From Cavia porcellus (taxonomy: Eukaryota > Chordata > Mammalia > Rodentia > Caviidae): DNA of 64,000 nucleotides. The translations under genes and the position numbers were made by a program. The notes below the pieces were generated by a model. That model saw only the letters and a program-made list of their open reading frames with translations, made no database searches and had not been told where the DNA came from. Shown here in pieces: positions 45,410 to 57,303 of this stretch (its first letter is position 1; each line of letters starts with the position of its first letter). Where the stretch lies: positions 9,671,501 to 9,735,500 of the forward strand of contig NW_026947506.1 in NCBI RefSeq assembly GCF_034190915.1, given 5' to 3'.

Positions 45410-46196
45410 GAAAAAAAAAAGACACTAAAATACCCAGTGCTGATCCCGAGTGTCATAATGTGAAACACAACAATAGTATTATTCCTTGTTCAGCATGATA
45501 CTAGCCTGCTTAGGTTTATTCAATTTCAACATAATTGCATGTATGTTTAAGTATATAGGATTGAACCATATTTCTAAGTTTTTATTGGATAGTTGAACGG
45601 AACTGGTTGCAATCTCACTGTTTGAATCTCCACATTATATGCTCCACTTTAGCATCTTGAACAACTCTTTGTAAGAAGACAGTCTATAATCATCAACTAG
45701 TGATTTCTTACTGTTTGTTTTTTCTTTGAAATTATGTATTATTTCTATCCATTTGCTGTTTTGTTTAGTCTTTCTTTAAATTAAATTTTTTAAAAAAGAC
45801 ACTACAGTACCCAGTGTTGGTGCCAGAGTGTCATGATGTGAAATCCAGCAATACTATTTTTCTTTGTTCAGAATGATTTTAACTTACTTCAGTTTGTTTA
45901 ATCTCAACATAAATGAAAATATGGATAACTGCATGTATGTTTAAGTGTATAGGATTGACAACCATGTTATTAAGTTTTTGTTGGACAGTTGAACAGAGCT
46001 GTTTGCAGTCTCATTGTTTGAATTCCCACATTACATGTCCCATTTTAGTATGTTGAACAACTATTTGTAAAATCACGATCTGTAAACATCAACTAGTGAT
46101 TTATTACTGTTCATTTTTGTCTCTGAACATGTATTATTTCTACCTATTTTATATTTTGTTTAGTCTTTCTTTAAATAAAATTTAAAAAATTAAAAA
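45410..46196 (+). repeat. Tandem duplication of the element's 3' end (2 x about 390 bp)
   Basis: Two related segments, about 45,415-45,800 and 45,797-46,196. Each starts with AAAAAAGACACTA, contains a GTGTCAT(A/G)ATGTGAAA stretch and CATCAACTAGTGATTT, and ends TAGTCTTTCTTTAAA followed by an A-rich tail. HAL1-like copy 2 has only one. Confidence 0.8.
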
Positions 46197-46469
46197 AAGA
46201 AATGATTGATCTCTGTCTAAAATGAAACCAAAACACTACTTGAAGTTAATCTTCTGAGTGAAGAACCATGTTAACTATTAAATATTTTGCTATAAATTAT
46301 TTTTGAAATGTTCCTTTGTTAGACTGTAAATATTGAACTTTCTTGGTTCTGCTTTTCTGTTCTTATTTTGCTTTTAAGAATCATTTTTATAATATCAAAA
46401 TTCTCTGCAAAGTAGCATCTAGTATGTTTGACTAACACTCCATAAGGTGAAGAAAAAATGCAAACCATG

Positions 46470-46640
46470 AATTTCTGAACACAAAATATGCAACTAAAAG
46501 CATAAAAATAACGGACAACAGGGTACATTGGAGGATCACATGATAGAGTAGTGAGAGGAGAAGGTGGAGAAAGTTTCTAGTGTTCCTTGCCTGTTAGGAG
46601 AGGCACAATTGTGACCCTTATGTTAGTATTGATAGGTAAA
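46470..46640 (-). pseudogene. Short olfactory receptor fragment
   Basis: On the minus strand the sequence reads as an OR stretch from the end of TM5 (NIRVTIVPL-like) through a decayed KAFSTCSSH region. It is the counterpart of the fragments at 6.38-6.77 and 53.46-53.87 kb, cut at 46,640 by a duplicon join. Confidence 0.5.
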
Positions 46641-47270
46641 GTCTTACTAATGCCATCTTCTCTGGTTATTTTGAAGTTCCTTCCTTCTTGCTTCCTTTCT
46701 TCCTTTTTGATTAGATAATATTCTTATTATTTTAATCTTTTGTGAAGCTATTATAAAGTTCTATGATGACCATAAATCTTACATAAAATATTTTCTAGTT
46801 ATTTTAAGCCAATAATAATGTAACATTTTTATCTTAAAAAGAAAATCTGTTAAAATAAAAATCAAAGAGGGTTGCCAAACAGGCGAGTAGGAGAATAACA
46901 GTACTAACTGTTGTATATTGTTACATTAGTTGTTCAGAGTACAAGACATAGGCATGAAATATTATCCCAAAAGTTATTAGTGCAAATATTTCTTTTCAGA
47001 GTGAAGAAAAGCCACCTGTATAACTACCTTAACCATCTTGTGTGTGTAATATATATTTAGGCAGTTTTTACTTTCCTTCTATCCCTTTTCCTTTTCTCCC
47101 ATTACAGTCTTTCTTTTCTTTTGGACAGTCTCCTGCCTATTCACATTATCCACTGTACGTTTTGGATCTTGTGTATACTTTCTGTATATCACAATGAGAT
47201 CGTTCAATATTTTCACATGTGAATCTGGTTTATTTCACTCATGACTATGGTGTGAAACTAAAGTTAACAT
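46640..47270. other. Duplicon flank of copy C, no gene
   Basis: Matches 18.93-19.56 kb. No gene. Confidence 0.5.
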
Positions 47271-48140
47271 GAATCAAATATTTACATATTAAAACAGGAA
47301 CACTAAACCTACTCAAAGAGAAAATAGGTACAAATATTGAAGACATAAGCATAGGTAGAGATTTCATGAACAAAATCCAGATTGCATGGCAAATGCCACA
47401 AAGAGATCTCATTTTATTTAAGAGTTTGTGCACAACAAAAGAAATCACCAATGACATGAAACAGCAACCCACTGAGGTATAAAGAATTATAGGCAGTTGT
47501 CAATTAGAAAAATAATTTATAGCTAGAGTTTATACAAATTGAAACAACCAAGGCCACCAAAATTCAAATATTCAATATAAAAGTGGGCATTTGAGATGAA
47601 TACACACTTCTAAGGAAAAATACAAATAAGAAATAAAAATATGAAAAATGTGCAACACCATCGATCATTCAAGAAATGCAAATTAAAACAGCACTGAGAT
47701 TTCATCTCACGCCAGAAAGAACAGCTATCACCAAGATATCAACCAATAAAAAACAATGAAGGGACTATGGGTAAAAAGGAGCCCTTTTTCACTCTTGGTG
47801 GCGTGTAGCCTGGTGCCACCACTGTAGAATCCAGTGTGCAGCCTCCTCAAAAACTAGGATTGGAGGCCCCATTCAACCAATTGTTAACCTCATGGGTATC
47901 TTCTCAGAATGATTGAAAATATCACACCACATTGATATATGTGCACCCATGTTTATAGCACCACAAGCTGTAATAGCTAATTCTGGGAAACAACCCAAAC
48001 GCTCATCAAGCATGAAATGGATAAAAAGATGTGTTGTTTTGTATAGTGGAGTACAACTCAGCCATAAACAAACATAAACTTGGGAGGAAAATTAATGCAA
48101 CTTAAACAATTTCATATGATCACATAAAAAGCTGAAAACT
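47270..48140 (+). mobile_element. Old L1 ORF2 3' fragment (copy C)
   Basis: Counterpart of 265-1,130 with the same order of ORF2 C-terminal blocks, frame broken. Confidence 0.7.
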
Positions 48141-48494
48141 GTAATGTTTCCCCACCACCTTTTACATTATGATTTTCATCATTAATAGGGTTTGTACTTT
48201 ATCATGTTGTAGCAGATATTACCTTTCATAATTCAAATTTTAGCTTCATATTAAAGATATGTTTTCTATACACACTGTCATTACTGTACGATAGTATTCT
48301 AAATTTACTGTGCACCCGTAAGTTCATTCTTTCATTTTTTCATACTTCTAATTAGTGTTCTCTTCTTTCAGAGAGAAGAACTTGCTTCAGCAGTTCTCAT
48401 AAGGTAATCAATTCTAATGGTTATGAACCACCTCAGCTTATGTTGTTTGCCCTCCATTTATGACGGATGGTTAGCCAGATAACTTTGTTTGCTT

Positions 48495-48545
48495 GCTTCC
48501 TTGTTTTTGAGAAAAAGCCTTTCTTTAGGGCCCAGGCTGTCCTGA
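48495..48545 (-). mobile_element. B1-like SINE remnant (copy C)
   Basis: Short left part of the B1 seen complete in copy B. It is truncated by the same deletion as in copy A. Confidence 0.35.
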
Positions 48546-49440
48546 AAGTCATGGCCCAGGAAAACCTGTTGACGTTGGGTATGATGTGTAGGCCCTTCTC
48601 TGTGGCAGTGGCACTGGTGTCTGAGGTGTGGAACTCATGGAGTCACCAGGGAGCAAAGGTCTAAAGCAGGGACATACATGGGGTGGTTACAGCTGTGGGT
48701 AGGGTGATTATTATGACAGTATCCAGGATACTGAGGCCCTAGGACCAAGTTTGTAATGAGACTCAAGTTTCTGTAGCAGCCAGGGGGCTGTAGATGGGAA
48801 CATGGGTGTGTACTGGTTACTGTGGATTTGAGATCAGAGTGGGTCCAGCTGTCCATGGCAGCTGAGCTGGGGTCCCAAGATTGGATATCATCGAGACCAG
48901 AATCCCGGGCATGAGCTTGGTCATGGTGGTAGTGAGTCTACCCATGGAGGCATGCTTGTGCAGTGCAACCTCAGAGCCAAGTTTAGAATACAGGGTAAGT
49001 GTGAATGGGAGCTGAGCTGGAGTCTTGACAGGGGAACCTTGTCAAGACTCAAACTTTGGTTTTGGGATCTGGAGCAAGTTACTGCACTCTACAGTGGCTC
49101 CAGTGTATGGGACCAAAGAGCTGGGTTTGCAGTATAAGCAATCCTAGGTCAGCCAAGGCTTGAAGGTCAGGTGGATGCACAGAGGGGAAGAGGTGGAAGA
49201 GTGGGAAACAGAGACTGGTACAGCAGCTGCTTCCTGAAGGGCAGATGTAGTCACATCTCCATCTCTGGGGTCCATAGCAGAAATAATCATAGGTTCCCTC
49301 AGAGACAAGGAGAGCTGGTGTCCTTAGCAGACAGCTCACGGAGGAATACAGTGTCTCCTGCCTCACAGCTAACACCGAAAGCCTCAAAGTCTGTCTTTGT
49401 TCTGACCCATTTCCTGCCACCTCAGCTATGCCAAGCTAAC
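48545..49440 (-). repeat. Repeat resembling an L1 5'UTR (copy C)
   Basis: Counterpart of 1,560-2,430, in the same order and orientation, non-coding. Confidence 0.4.
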
Positions 49441-51886
49441 AAGGTCTTCCTGTACAGACATTCTCCAACTGATTCTGCTCCTCTGCACTGATGCAAATTC
49501 TCAATGAGCCCTTGAGCTCTCGCAGAGTTATTTTGTTTCTTTGTTCCTGTTCCTTTTTTGTCTTATAAATGCAAAGGGTGTGGTGGTTCATCAGGGCTGG
49601 TATCTCCCAGTCAGCAGCCCTGGTGAAGACGGGCTGCCATTTTTTTATTGTAAAAATTTCAACAATATTTAAACCTTTATGGAATATAGGTTTTTCTGTT
49701 TGAAATAAGCACACCTATAAAATTAATCACTAACAGGTGAACAACTCAGTAGCATGCAATACATTCAATGTGTACAATGACTGCCTTTATCTAGTTCCAA
49801 AGCATTTTCATCAGCTAAGAGATCACTCAACCTCAGGTCACGTGCTCCCCAGTCCTCCCATCACAGTTTCTGTTCTAGTTTACAAAAGAACTAAAGCTTT
49901 TTTTAGTTATGAAAGAATTAAAACTGATACTCAAGCATCTGCATGCACAAATATACACACGGCTGTACAATTCCAGTACCCACAATTAAAATCTAACTTT
50001 CTTTTTATCACCGCGATGGAAACCTCCTTCCCTTTGAGTGCTTTCTTTTGACTTCCTCCACTGCATTCCCTTTCCTAACCAGTAGAAGTAGTGTAAGTAT
50101 TCACGGAAATACGTGAACACAACAGTACTACTCATAGTGCCAAAGACGGAAACTGCTCAAAAGTCCATCAGCAGAGTCATGGCTAAACAAATTGTAGTGT
50201 ACCTGTAGTATATCACATTGCAGCAAGAGTTGTGTTAATGACATAGAAGCTATTATTTTTAAGCAATGTATGTCTTTAAAACTATAGTTTATCCATTTAT
50301 TCCAAGCCAGATTTCCAATAATTGTCATTAAAATTTCAAATTTTAAGGACTCAAAGAAGCAGTGACCACACATTTCAATGTTCATTTGGGCAAAGTAAAT
50401 CACTAGTGGAGAAATTATGTTAGCAAAAGAAATACCCCAATTAGAGGGGAAAAATACAAACTTACACAATATTTTATGGATATCCCTAAATACAATCAGT
50501 ATATACAAAATACACATTATGTTAGTTGAGCCATCTATTCTTCAAATTGTTTTGTATATATGTTCCCTCGATCTCCCCAACAGAGTCATTCATGATTCCC
50601 ACACTCACAGAACAATGCCACAAAGCCAAATGACATAGATGCCTTCAACCACCTATACCAAACAAGGTCTTGTGCCAGAATTTTGTCTCAATTTCCACAT
50701 TTTGTAGCGTACTCTAATAACTAAATACAGTTGCATTCATAACTGAACTTTTCCGTTAGACAGACCTCCATTTTTCTATTGGGCATTTCACACTGTGCTT
50801 GTGTCAATCTAGAGCATCATTTCACATCAGCCTGAAAATGACACTGGAAGTGATCACACCTAAGTCTTTCATGCTACTGATGTAGAGACCTGCTTTTAGA
50901 TCCCTTTGGAGAGACCTTACAAACCCAATTACCTCTCTTTTTCTGATTTGATCTATCTCACCTTCTTTAAATTTTCTATGCCAGAGAACCAAATAACAAT
51001 ATTCAATTCCTTCTTATGAATCTCATCTCTCTCCAATGATCTTTTGTGTTTATTTCAAGTTCTATCCTGTTTGACAGACCAATGAATCAAGCCTTTCAAT
51101 TTCACCTGGACACATCATATGTCTCCATCAAAGGGGAGTTGGACTTGTAAAAATTTGTATTTGTATATCAAATATGCAATCTTCAAGCATTCAACCTTAA
51201 AAACAATTGTACTGGACAATTTTTTTAATTTAAAGAGAAAAACAAAACAAAGCAAGACTGTAAATGGCTACAAGCAATACAGAATTTCAAGTGAAAAAAT
51301 ATACAGTAAGAATTCACTAGTGAATAAAATACATATTGTCATCTCAGAAACATTTGTACAGGATACAAAATTAAAGCATACAAAGTGGACATTAATACAG
51401 TGAGATTGCAGACAGTTCTATTAAATGATCCAACAAAAACTCATACTGGACTATTTTAAGGAATGCATTGACAGTCACTGGTATTCCGTATGCTGGCATG
51501 TTACATCTTTGGAGATCTGTGCTATTGTCAGGGTGCATGAACGTCCTTCTCCATTTCATGCTGTCACCATAGGCACATATTTGAGCCACAAACTTTTGGT
51601 TGTGAAATCCAACATATCCCACAAATATGTGTACATTAGACCCATTATTAAATGTGTCGAATTTGATTACTTTCAAATTACTGAAATGATTCCAGAAGAC
51701 ATTTACATCATAATATGAAATGATGAGTGCTTTCAAATTGAGTTTTTGGATACTTTAAGGATGATTCGTGGATTAGTAAACACAACCTAAAAACTGACAT
51801 CATTTCAAAGTGTATGATCCTACAAATAGTAAACAGTTGTACTCAGTGTAACGGAAGGTGAGCGCTTCCACTACAATGTAGTGATT
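49440..51886. other. OR 3' flank of copy C, no gene
   Basis: Matches 2.43-4.79 kb without the ID SINE but with a private L1 tail at 51.2 kb. No gene. Confidence 0.5.
51225..51443 (-). mobile_element. 5'-truncated L1 3' end, about 220 bp
   Basis: Starts with a T-run and contains ATACATATTGTCATCTCAG and AGCATACAAAGTGGACATT, as in the L1 3'UTR ends at 8.45 and 55.59 kb. It is flanked by near-identical 14-bp repeats (TACTGGACAATTTT at 51,210-51,223 and TACTGGACTATTTT at 51,444-51,457). Absent at the same site in copies A (4.34 kb) and B. Confidence 0.85.
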
Positions 51887-52825
51887 TTATTTCTGCAACT
51901 TCACCTTGGACAGAGCATCCTTCAGTGCCTGGTGTACCTGCTTGTTGCGCAGGGTGTAGATGACGGGGTTCAGCAGCGGGGTCACCACCGTGTTCACCAG
52001 AGCGGCCTCTTGGTTGGTGTCCAGTCGGCTCTTTCGCTTTGGTTTCACATAGATGAAGACACAACTGCCATACATCAGAGAGAGGACAATGAGGTGAGAG
52101 GAGCAGGTGGAGAAGGCCTTCTTCCGCTCCTTGGCTGATGGGAGCCGCAGGATTGTGACCACTATGTTGCTGTAGGCGATGACAGTCATAAAGAAAGATG
52201 TAAAAGTCAAAAAAAAGACGACGTTGTAGAACAGTGTTTCAATAGATCTGCTTTCAGAACAAGAGAGCCTTGCCAAGGGTCCCAAATCACAGAAGAAGTG
52301 AGGGATGACATTGGGGCCACAGAAGGACAGCTGGGACAGCTTTATGACTGGAATCACCATAAGCAGAAATCCCAAAGAGAAACAAGCAGTGACCAGCAGG
52401 ATGCATGTCCTTGTGTTCATGATGGTGGGGTAGTACAGAGGTTTGCAGATAGCCAAGTAGCGATCCAGGGACATCACGCCCATCAGGAAGAAAGTTGTTG
52501 CACCCAGGAAAAGAGAAGCAAATGCTTGTGTGAAGCAGGCAGCAAAGGAAATTGTTTGTCTTCCAGAAAGAAAGATGGTCAGTAGTTTGGGGATAATTGT
52601 GGTGATGAAACCACATTCACAGAAGGAGAAAGTGCTGAGGAAGAAGTACATAGGGGTGTGGAGGCGGCGGTCAGCCCAGGTGATGGTGATGGTGAGTGAG
52701 TTCCCCGTGACAGAGGCCAGGTAGGCCAGCAGGTGCAGCAGGAAGAGGACCTTCCCCAGGTGCTGGACTGCAGGGAGGCCCTCCAGCGTGAACTCCTGGA
52801 CAGATGTCCCATTTCTTATCTCCAT
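51887..52825 (-). CDS. Olfactory receptor OR-3 (class II, family 6-like)
   Basis: Intact 312-residue odorant receptor GPCR. Features are as in OR-1: NGT glycosylation site at residues 5-7, LHTPMYFFLSTFSFCECG, MSLDRYLAICKPLYY, FCGPNVIPHFFCDLG, KAFSTCSSHLIVLSL and TPLLNPVIYTLRNK. The open frame continues upstream to 53,158, but that extension has no counterpart in OR-1 and is rich in phenylalanine and serine. The start is the ATG of MEIRNGT, shared with OR-1 and in a good Kozak context. By eye about 27 of 312 residues differ from OR-1, many in TM3, TM5 and the loop before TM7, where ligand specificity could change. The cytoplasmic tail is identical to that of OR-1. Confidence 0.93.
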   Translation of the reverse strand: MEIRNGTSVQEFTLEGLPAVQHLGKVLFLLHLLAYLASVTGNSLTITITWADRRLHTPMYFFLSTFSFCECGFITTIIPKLLTIFLSGRQTISFAACFTQAFASLFLGATTFFLMGVMSLDRYLAICKPLYYPTIMNTRTCILLVTACFSLGFLLMVIPVIKLSQLSFCGPNVIPHFFCDLGPLARLSCSESRSIETLFYNVVFFLTFTSFFMTVIAYSNIVVTILRLPSAKERKKAFSTCSSHLIVLSLMYGSCVFIYVKPKRKSRLDTNQEAALVNTVVTPLLNPVIYTLRNKQVHQALKDALSKVKLQK

Positions 52826-53454
52826 CTTTATTTCCTTTGTCTGTCTGTCATAAACCCTCTTTTTCTGATGAAAGTGCAGAAAAATAAAAATGGAGAAAAG
52901 TAAAAGTTTGGTGTTAGGAAACAGAATATTTTTCCAATGAGAATAGGAGTGTATGTTGGAGGGGGAAGTGACAGGAAAGGCAAAAGGATGAAAAATAGTT
53001 GAAGAAAAGAAGGAAATAAAGCTTTTGAGGATGGGCAGGGAAGAGAGTTGGTAGAAAGAGTCAAGGAGGATCAGGGAAGGGGACAAAAATGAAGAATTAA
53101 GATGCGTTACGAACTTGTATAATTTCCCACCAGTAAATGTATAGATTACATACTGCAAACATGTCCAGAAAGATTATTGTCAAAAAGTACAGATTGATCT
53201 CTCTCTAAAATCAAACCTAAGTCATTAGTTGGAAGTACTTCTCTCAGTGAAGAACCATGTTATACATTTTAATATTTGATTATTAATTATTTTGAAATGT
53301 TCCTTTGTTAAACTGTAGATGTTGAACTCTCTTGGTTCTGCTTTTCTCTTTTGGTTGGAGGTTTTTGAAAATAATTTTTATATATAATTTACTTTCTGGA
53401 AAATACTGTCTAGTATATTTTATTAATACTCCATAAGGTACAGAAAGGAAAATG

Positions 53455-53870
53455 GAAACCAGCTTCTGAAGACAAAATACACAACTAAAAGCATACACAT
53501 AACAGAGAACAATGTACAGTGGAAGCTCCCACTACAGAGAGGTGAGAAGAGCCCATGAAGACAAATGCTGACGCTCCTTGGCTTGAAGGGGAGGCTCAAT
53601 GTTACCACTCTGTTTTTGTTCATGGCGATGGTTCTGAGGGGGGAAATGAACAGGATGGACAAAGTAAGGCTAAAAGTCAGCATCTCTGTAGATTTGGGGT
53701 CAGAACAGGAGAGGATCAATCAGTGATCCAAGGTCAAAGAATAAATGAGGAAAGACTCTGGGACCACAGAAAGATAACCAGAAAACCTGCAGGACCAACC
53801 CAGTTATAAGAGTAAAAGGCAAAGTGTGTTCTACCTTCTAATAAGACATGCAGTCCAGGAAGCCCACCTA
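53455..53870 (-). pseudogene. Olfactory receptor fragment (copy C)
   Basis: Counterpart of 6,380-6,770. The minus frame 53,423-53,719 has LTFSLTLSILFISPLRTIAM where an OR has TM5, followed by a frame break in the TM6 region. The bases further right on the plus map encode a decayed TM4 and loop. Not functional. Confidence 0.65.
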
Positions 53871-55470
53871 GGCCCTGAGTTCAGCATGCTGGAGACAGAC
53901 AACATTCAAAGAGTATGCCTGTCACCACATTCCAATTCATTTATTTTCCTGACATCCATGCCTAGAGTTCTGTACCTAAGTCCCTAGAATGAGCAGGAAA
54001 CTCATGGAAGCATCGCAAAGCTACGCAGTCATGGTTCGAAGAGAAACTACATGTAAACATAGGGAGGAATTTCCCCCATTACTTTACTGTAGAGGCTCAG
54101 TGAACAAACCTCAGGGGTACATGTTTATCACCCTCATTCCTCCCACTCAGCACAACAGCAGGGCTTCCTTCTGCTCTGCCTTCAGCATTTGCCCCTCTGC
54201 GGGCATCATTATTACACTGCAGGATTCTGGGTGGCTGGAATCACACCTGGATGCTCCTTGCAGTAAACAGAAGAACACTGACTTTTAATCCATGATCTGG
54301 CTTGAAAGCAGATGAATTTGTGTTTCATCTAGGGGAAGTGGTCATAGCATCTGCTGAAAATAAGTGCTTTAGTGAATCAGTAATCAAATTAAATATTGCT
54401 TTACTTAATTATTTGATTTGTTAAAATTGGTATTTGTATGCATGATCCACAGTATTAGCTTAAAAATAAGAGGTCTCTGGTTTAAACTTTTGACTCAGTA
54501 ACTTACACGTCAAGCCAGCATAGAGAACTCATGAAGAAGTAGTTCCCAGGAAAGAATTTTTTTGGTTCTGTTGTTCTTCTTAATTCTAATAAGCCAGAAT
54601 GTTTCTCATAGCCTAAAAAAAGAGAAAAGAAGACATTTTCAAGTGAAATCAAATAGAAAATTCTTAAGGCTGACTAATAATCAAGGAGACAGTTTTATAA
54701 ACTTTGGAGGATTGAGAATCATAGTTTCTCCTTTCTCAAGACTTTTAAATCCATCTAGACCATGAGTACAGTACAAAACACTCACACTCACACTCTCACA
54801 CTAGCTTTTGCACTCTAACTATGTAGATATCCTGAACATACTTCTGTTCACCTGTGTTACATGGTCATTCATTCCATTGGACATGATGGCATACTTCACC
54901 GTGACTATCAAGCTTGGTTGCTAGTGCACCCGTCCTCTGCAATGAAAAAGGAAACTCAAGAGAAAAAGAAAACCAAGGTCAGGTTTCCTTGTTCACAGGG
55001 CCACTTTCCAGCCACCTAGATGTTACCCACCCCTGTGTATAGGTGATATGGCTGCAGTCATAATGAAACTGTGTCTTAAACTCTTTGCACTGTGTGAGCT
55101 TAGGACTTCTTGCCATCTCCAGTGAGGTCAGGCAGTCCACATGGACCAACCCTTGGCACTCAAACTTCATTAGAGGAGGCTGAGGAAAGCAAATTGGAAT
55201 CAAATGTGCAGCAGATTCCCACGGGTCACTGACTGGTTGATTACAGGAAATGGAATATGTTGATAGAAATTAACCCTAAGTGCCATGTCACTGCATGTGG
55301 CAAAGTCTTCTCTTGGTCTCAGTTATCTGCATGGTGCTCTGTGAGAATCTGCACTGGTATATCTGGCTGAACTGCCCAAAGTCATAAAATGAGTATAGTC
55401 CCAAAATAAACAGGTCAATAAAATCATCCATTAACAAAAGAAAGCTTTTTATGTAATTAAATGTTTTGCT
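53870..55470. other. Duplicon flank of copy C up to the large L1, no gene
   Basis: Matches 6.77-8.34 kb. It has a short (AC/TC)-rich stretch near 54,780-54,800 and no long TA repeat. No gene. Confidence 0.5.
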
Positions 55471-57303
55471 TTGTTTTTAAAAATTTTATTTAAACAGAAA
55501 ACAAAGCAAAATAAACAAAAGGGTCACAAAATTACAGAATTCCAAAAAATAAACACTAATAAATCACTAGGTTTATAAATTACATACTGTCATCTCAGAA
55601 ATAGTTGTTTAAGGTAAAAAATTAAAGCATACAAAGTGGACATTCAATCAGTGAGTCTGCAAACAGTACTGTTCCACAATCCAACAAAAACTTAGAAGTA
55701 TGATTATCTGTCTTACACACTTAAACATATATGAGCTTATATCCTTTAGAGCAGTTCCATTTCCTCTCTTTTTTTTTATAATAGCAATTACATTTTGGGT
55801 TTTCTTACATTTCTTATTACATCTTAAACTAGAGACAAAATGTGATATTTATAAATATAATTCTTATATATTTGACTCACGAGGATAGTATCAAGTTGCC
55901 TCCATTTACCTATGAAGGCCTCAAGATCATCCTTATTTATAGCTGAGTAATAGTCCATTGTATAAAATACCATATTTTTCTCATCCACTCTGTGGTTGAT
56001 GGGTATATTGGTTGTTTCCAAGATTTGGCTATTACAAATTGTGTTGCTATGAACATAGTTGTACATATATCACTATGACATGACCATTTCAGGTTTTCTG
56101 GGAAAATATCCAGAAGTGGAATAGCTCAACTGAATGGAACTTCCAATTCTAATCTTCTGGGATATCTCCATACTAATTTCCATAGTGGCTGCACCAGTCT
56201 ACACTCCCACCAACAGTGGAGCAGTGTTCATTTTTCCTTTGCAGCCTTGCAAACATTTGTTATTGTTTGTTTTCTTGATGGAAGCTATTCTTTCTAGACT
56301 AAGATGAAATCTCAATGGTGTTTTAATTTACATATCTCAAATGACCAGTGGTCATGATCATTTCTTCGTGTTCTTCTTTTCCATTTGTATATCTTCATCT
56401 GAGAAATGGGTGTTCATCTTCAATGCTCATTTTTGGAGAGGGTCTTTGAATTTTGTGGCCCTGATGTTCTTCAATTCTTTACATGCTCTGGATATACATC
56501 TTTTGTCTGAGGGACTGCTGGCTATAGTTATTTTCCATTCTGTGGGTTTTCTTTTCACTCTGTTGATGATTTCTTTCGAAATGAAGAAACATGACCTGCG
56601 GGAGAACGTGGCAGACAGATAACAGCAGCTACGGAGGCTCTCTGAAAGACTCGGCTCAGAATTCAGGAATGGTGCGGAGTAAGGAGACAAGCAGGTGGAG
56701 ATATGCTCTGCTGACCCAGGAATGAACTGGGCTGAGAGAAACCAACTTGGAATGCAGTCCTGGTGCTAGAACAGGAACAGAGGGGTCTCAGTGTGGAGGC
56801 TGGAGCCCACGCCATTGGAAGCCACGATTTGTGTTTCCTGCCATGCAGCGGCTGAATCTACATCGGCTAGGCAGGGAGAGAGACACGCGGAAGCTCTGCA
56901 GGACGGGCAGGGAGCCGTGCACTGCCTTGTGGTGAGGTGAGTGAGAGAAACTGACACTCTACCACAGTTTGACTCCAGCGGAAGACATTCTGGGACTGGG
57001 CAGACTGTGGGAGCAGGGCACAGTGGCGACTTCAGCCACGTATCCCTCTCTCAAGCAAGATTGGTGAGAAGTGCCTAGCCTAAGTGACTCTGCTGGTGGA
57101 GACCCAATAGGCTAGCACAACCCAGATCCCAGAGCCTGAGGGTGGCCTGGAGGGGCAGGCCCCGCGTTGGCTGCCTGGTCCAGGATTTCCTGGTGTGCTG
57201 CATTGCCGGGAACACCTAGCTGGCGCAATTTGATCAGGCTGTGGCTGACAGGGAGGGAAGCTGGGCCTCCTATATAAGCTTGCATATATAAGGAACAAAG
57301 AAT

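Larger units (their letters stand above)
43100..46196 (+). mobile_element. HAL1-like (ORF1-only L1) element, copy 1
   Basis: About 3.1 kb, flanked by direct repeats AAGAAATGATT at 43,089-43,099 and 46,197-46,207. It has an L1-like 5'UTR (43.1-43.8 kb), a broken ORF1 (43,822-44,933) and an L1-like 3'UTR ending in an A-rich tail, with no ORF2 anywhere. Its 3' end is tandemly duplicated. It is inserted in the OR flank remnant E. The half-L1 class is known in mammals; which subfamily this is cannot be told without a database. Confidence 0.8.
43013..46640. repeat. Small duplicon remnant E, interrupted by a HAL1-like element
   Basis: Bases 43,013-43,099 and 46,197-46,640 match about 6,005-6,600 of copy A (OR upstream flank and OR fragment) in the same orientation. 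The rest of that unit is missing: at about 46,640 the sequence jumps to the equivalent of 18,935, where copy C begins. The HAL1-like element at 43,100-46,196 sits in the middle. Confidence 0.55.

Noticed and set aside
52826..53158. Long upstream extension of the OR-3 frame
   Set aside because: It is open only because the pyrimidine-rich leader has few stops. It has no counterpart in OR-1 and is unlike any OR N-terminus.
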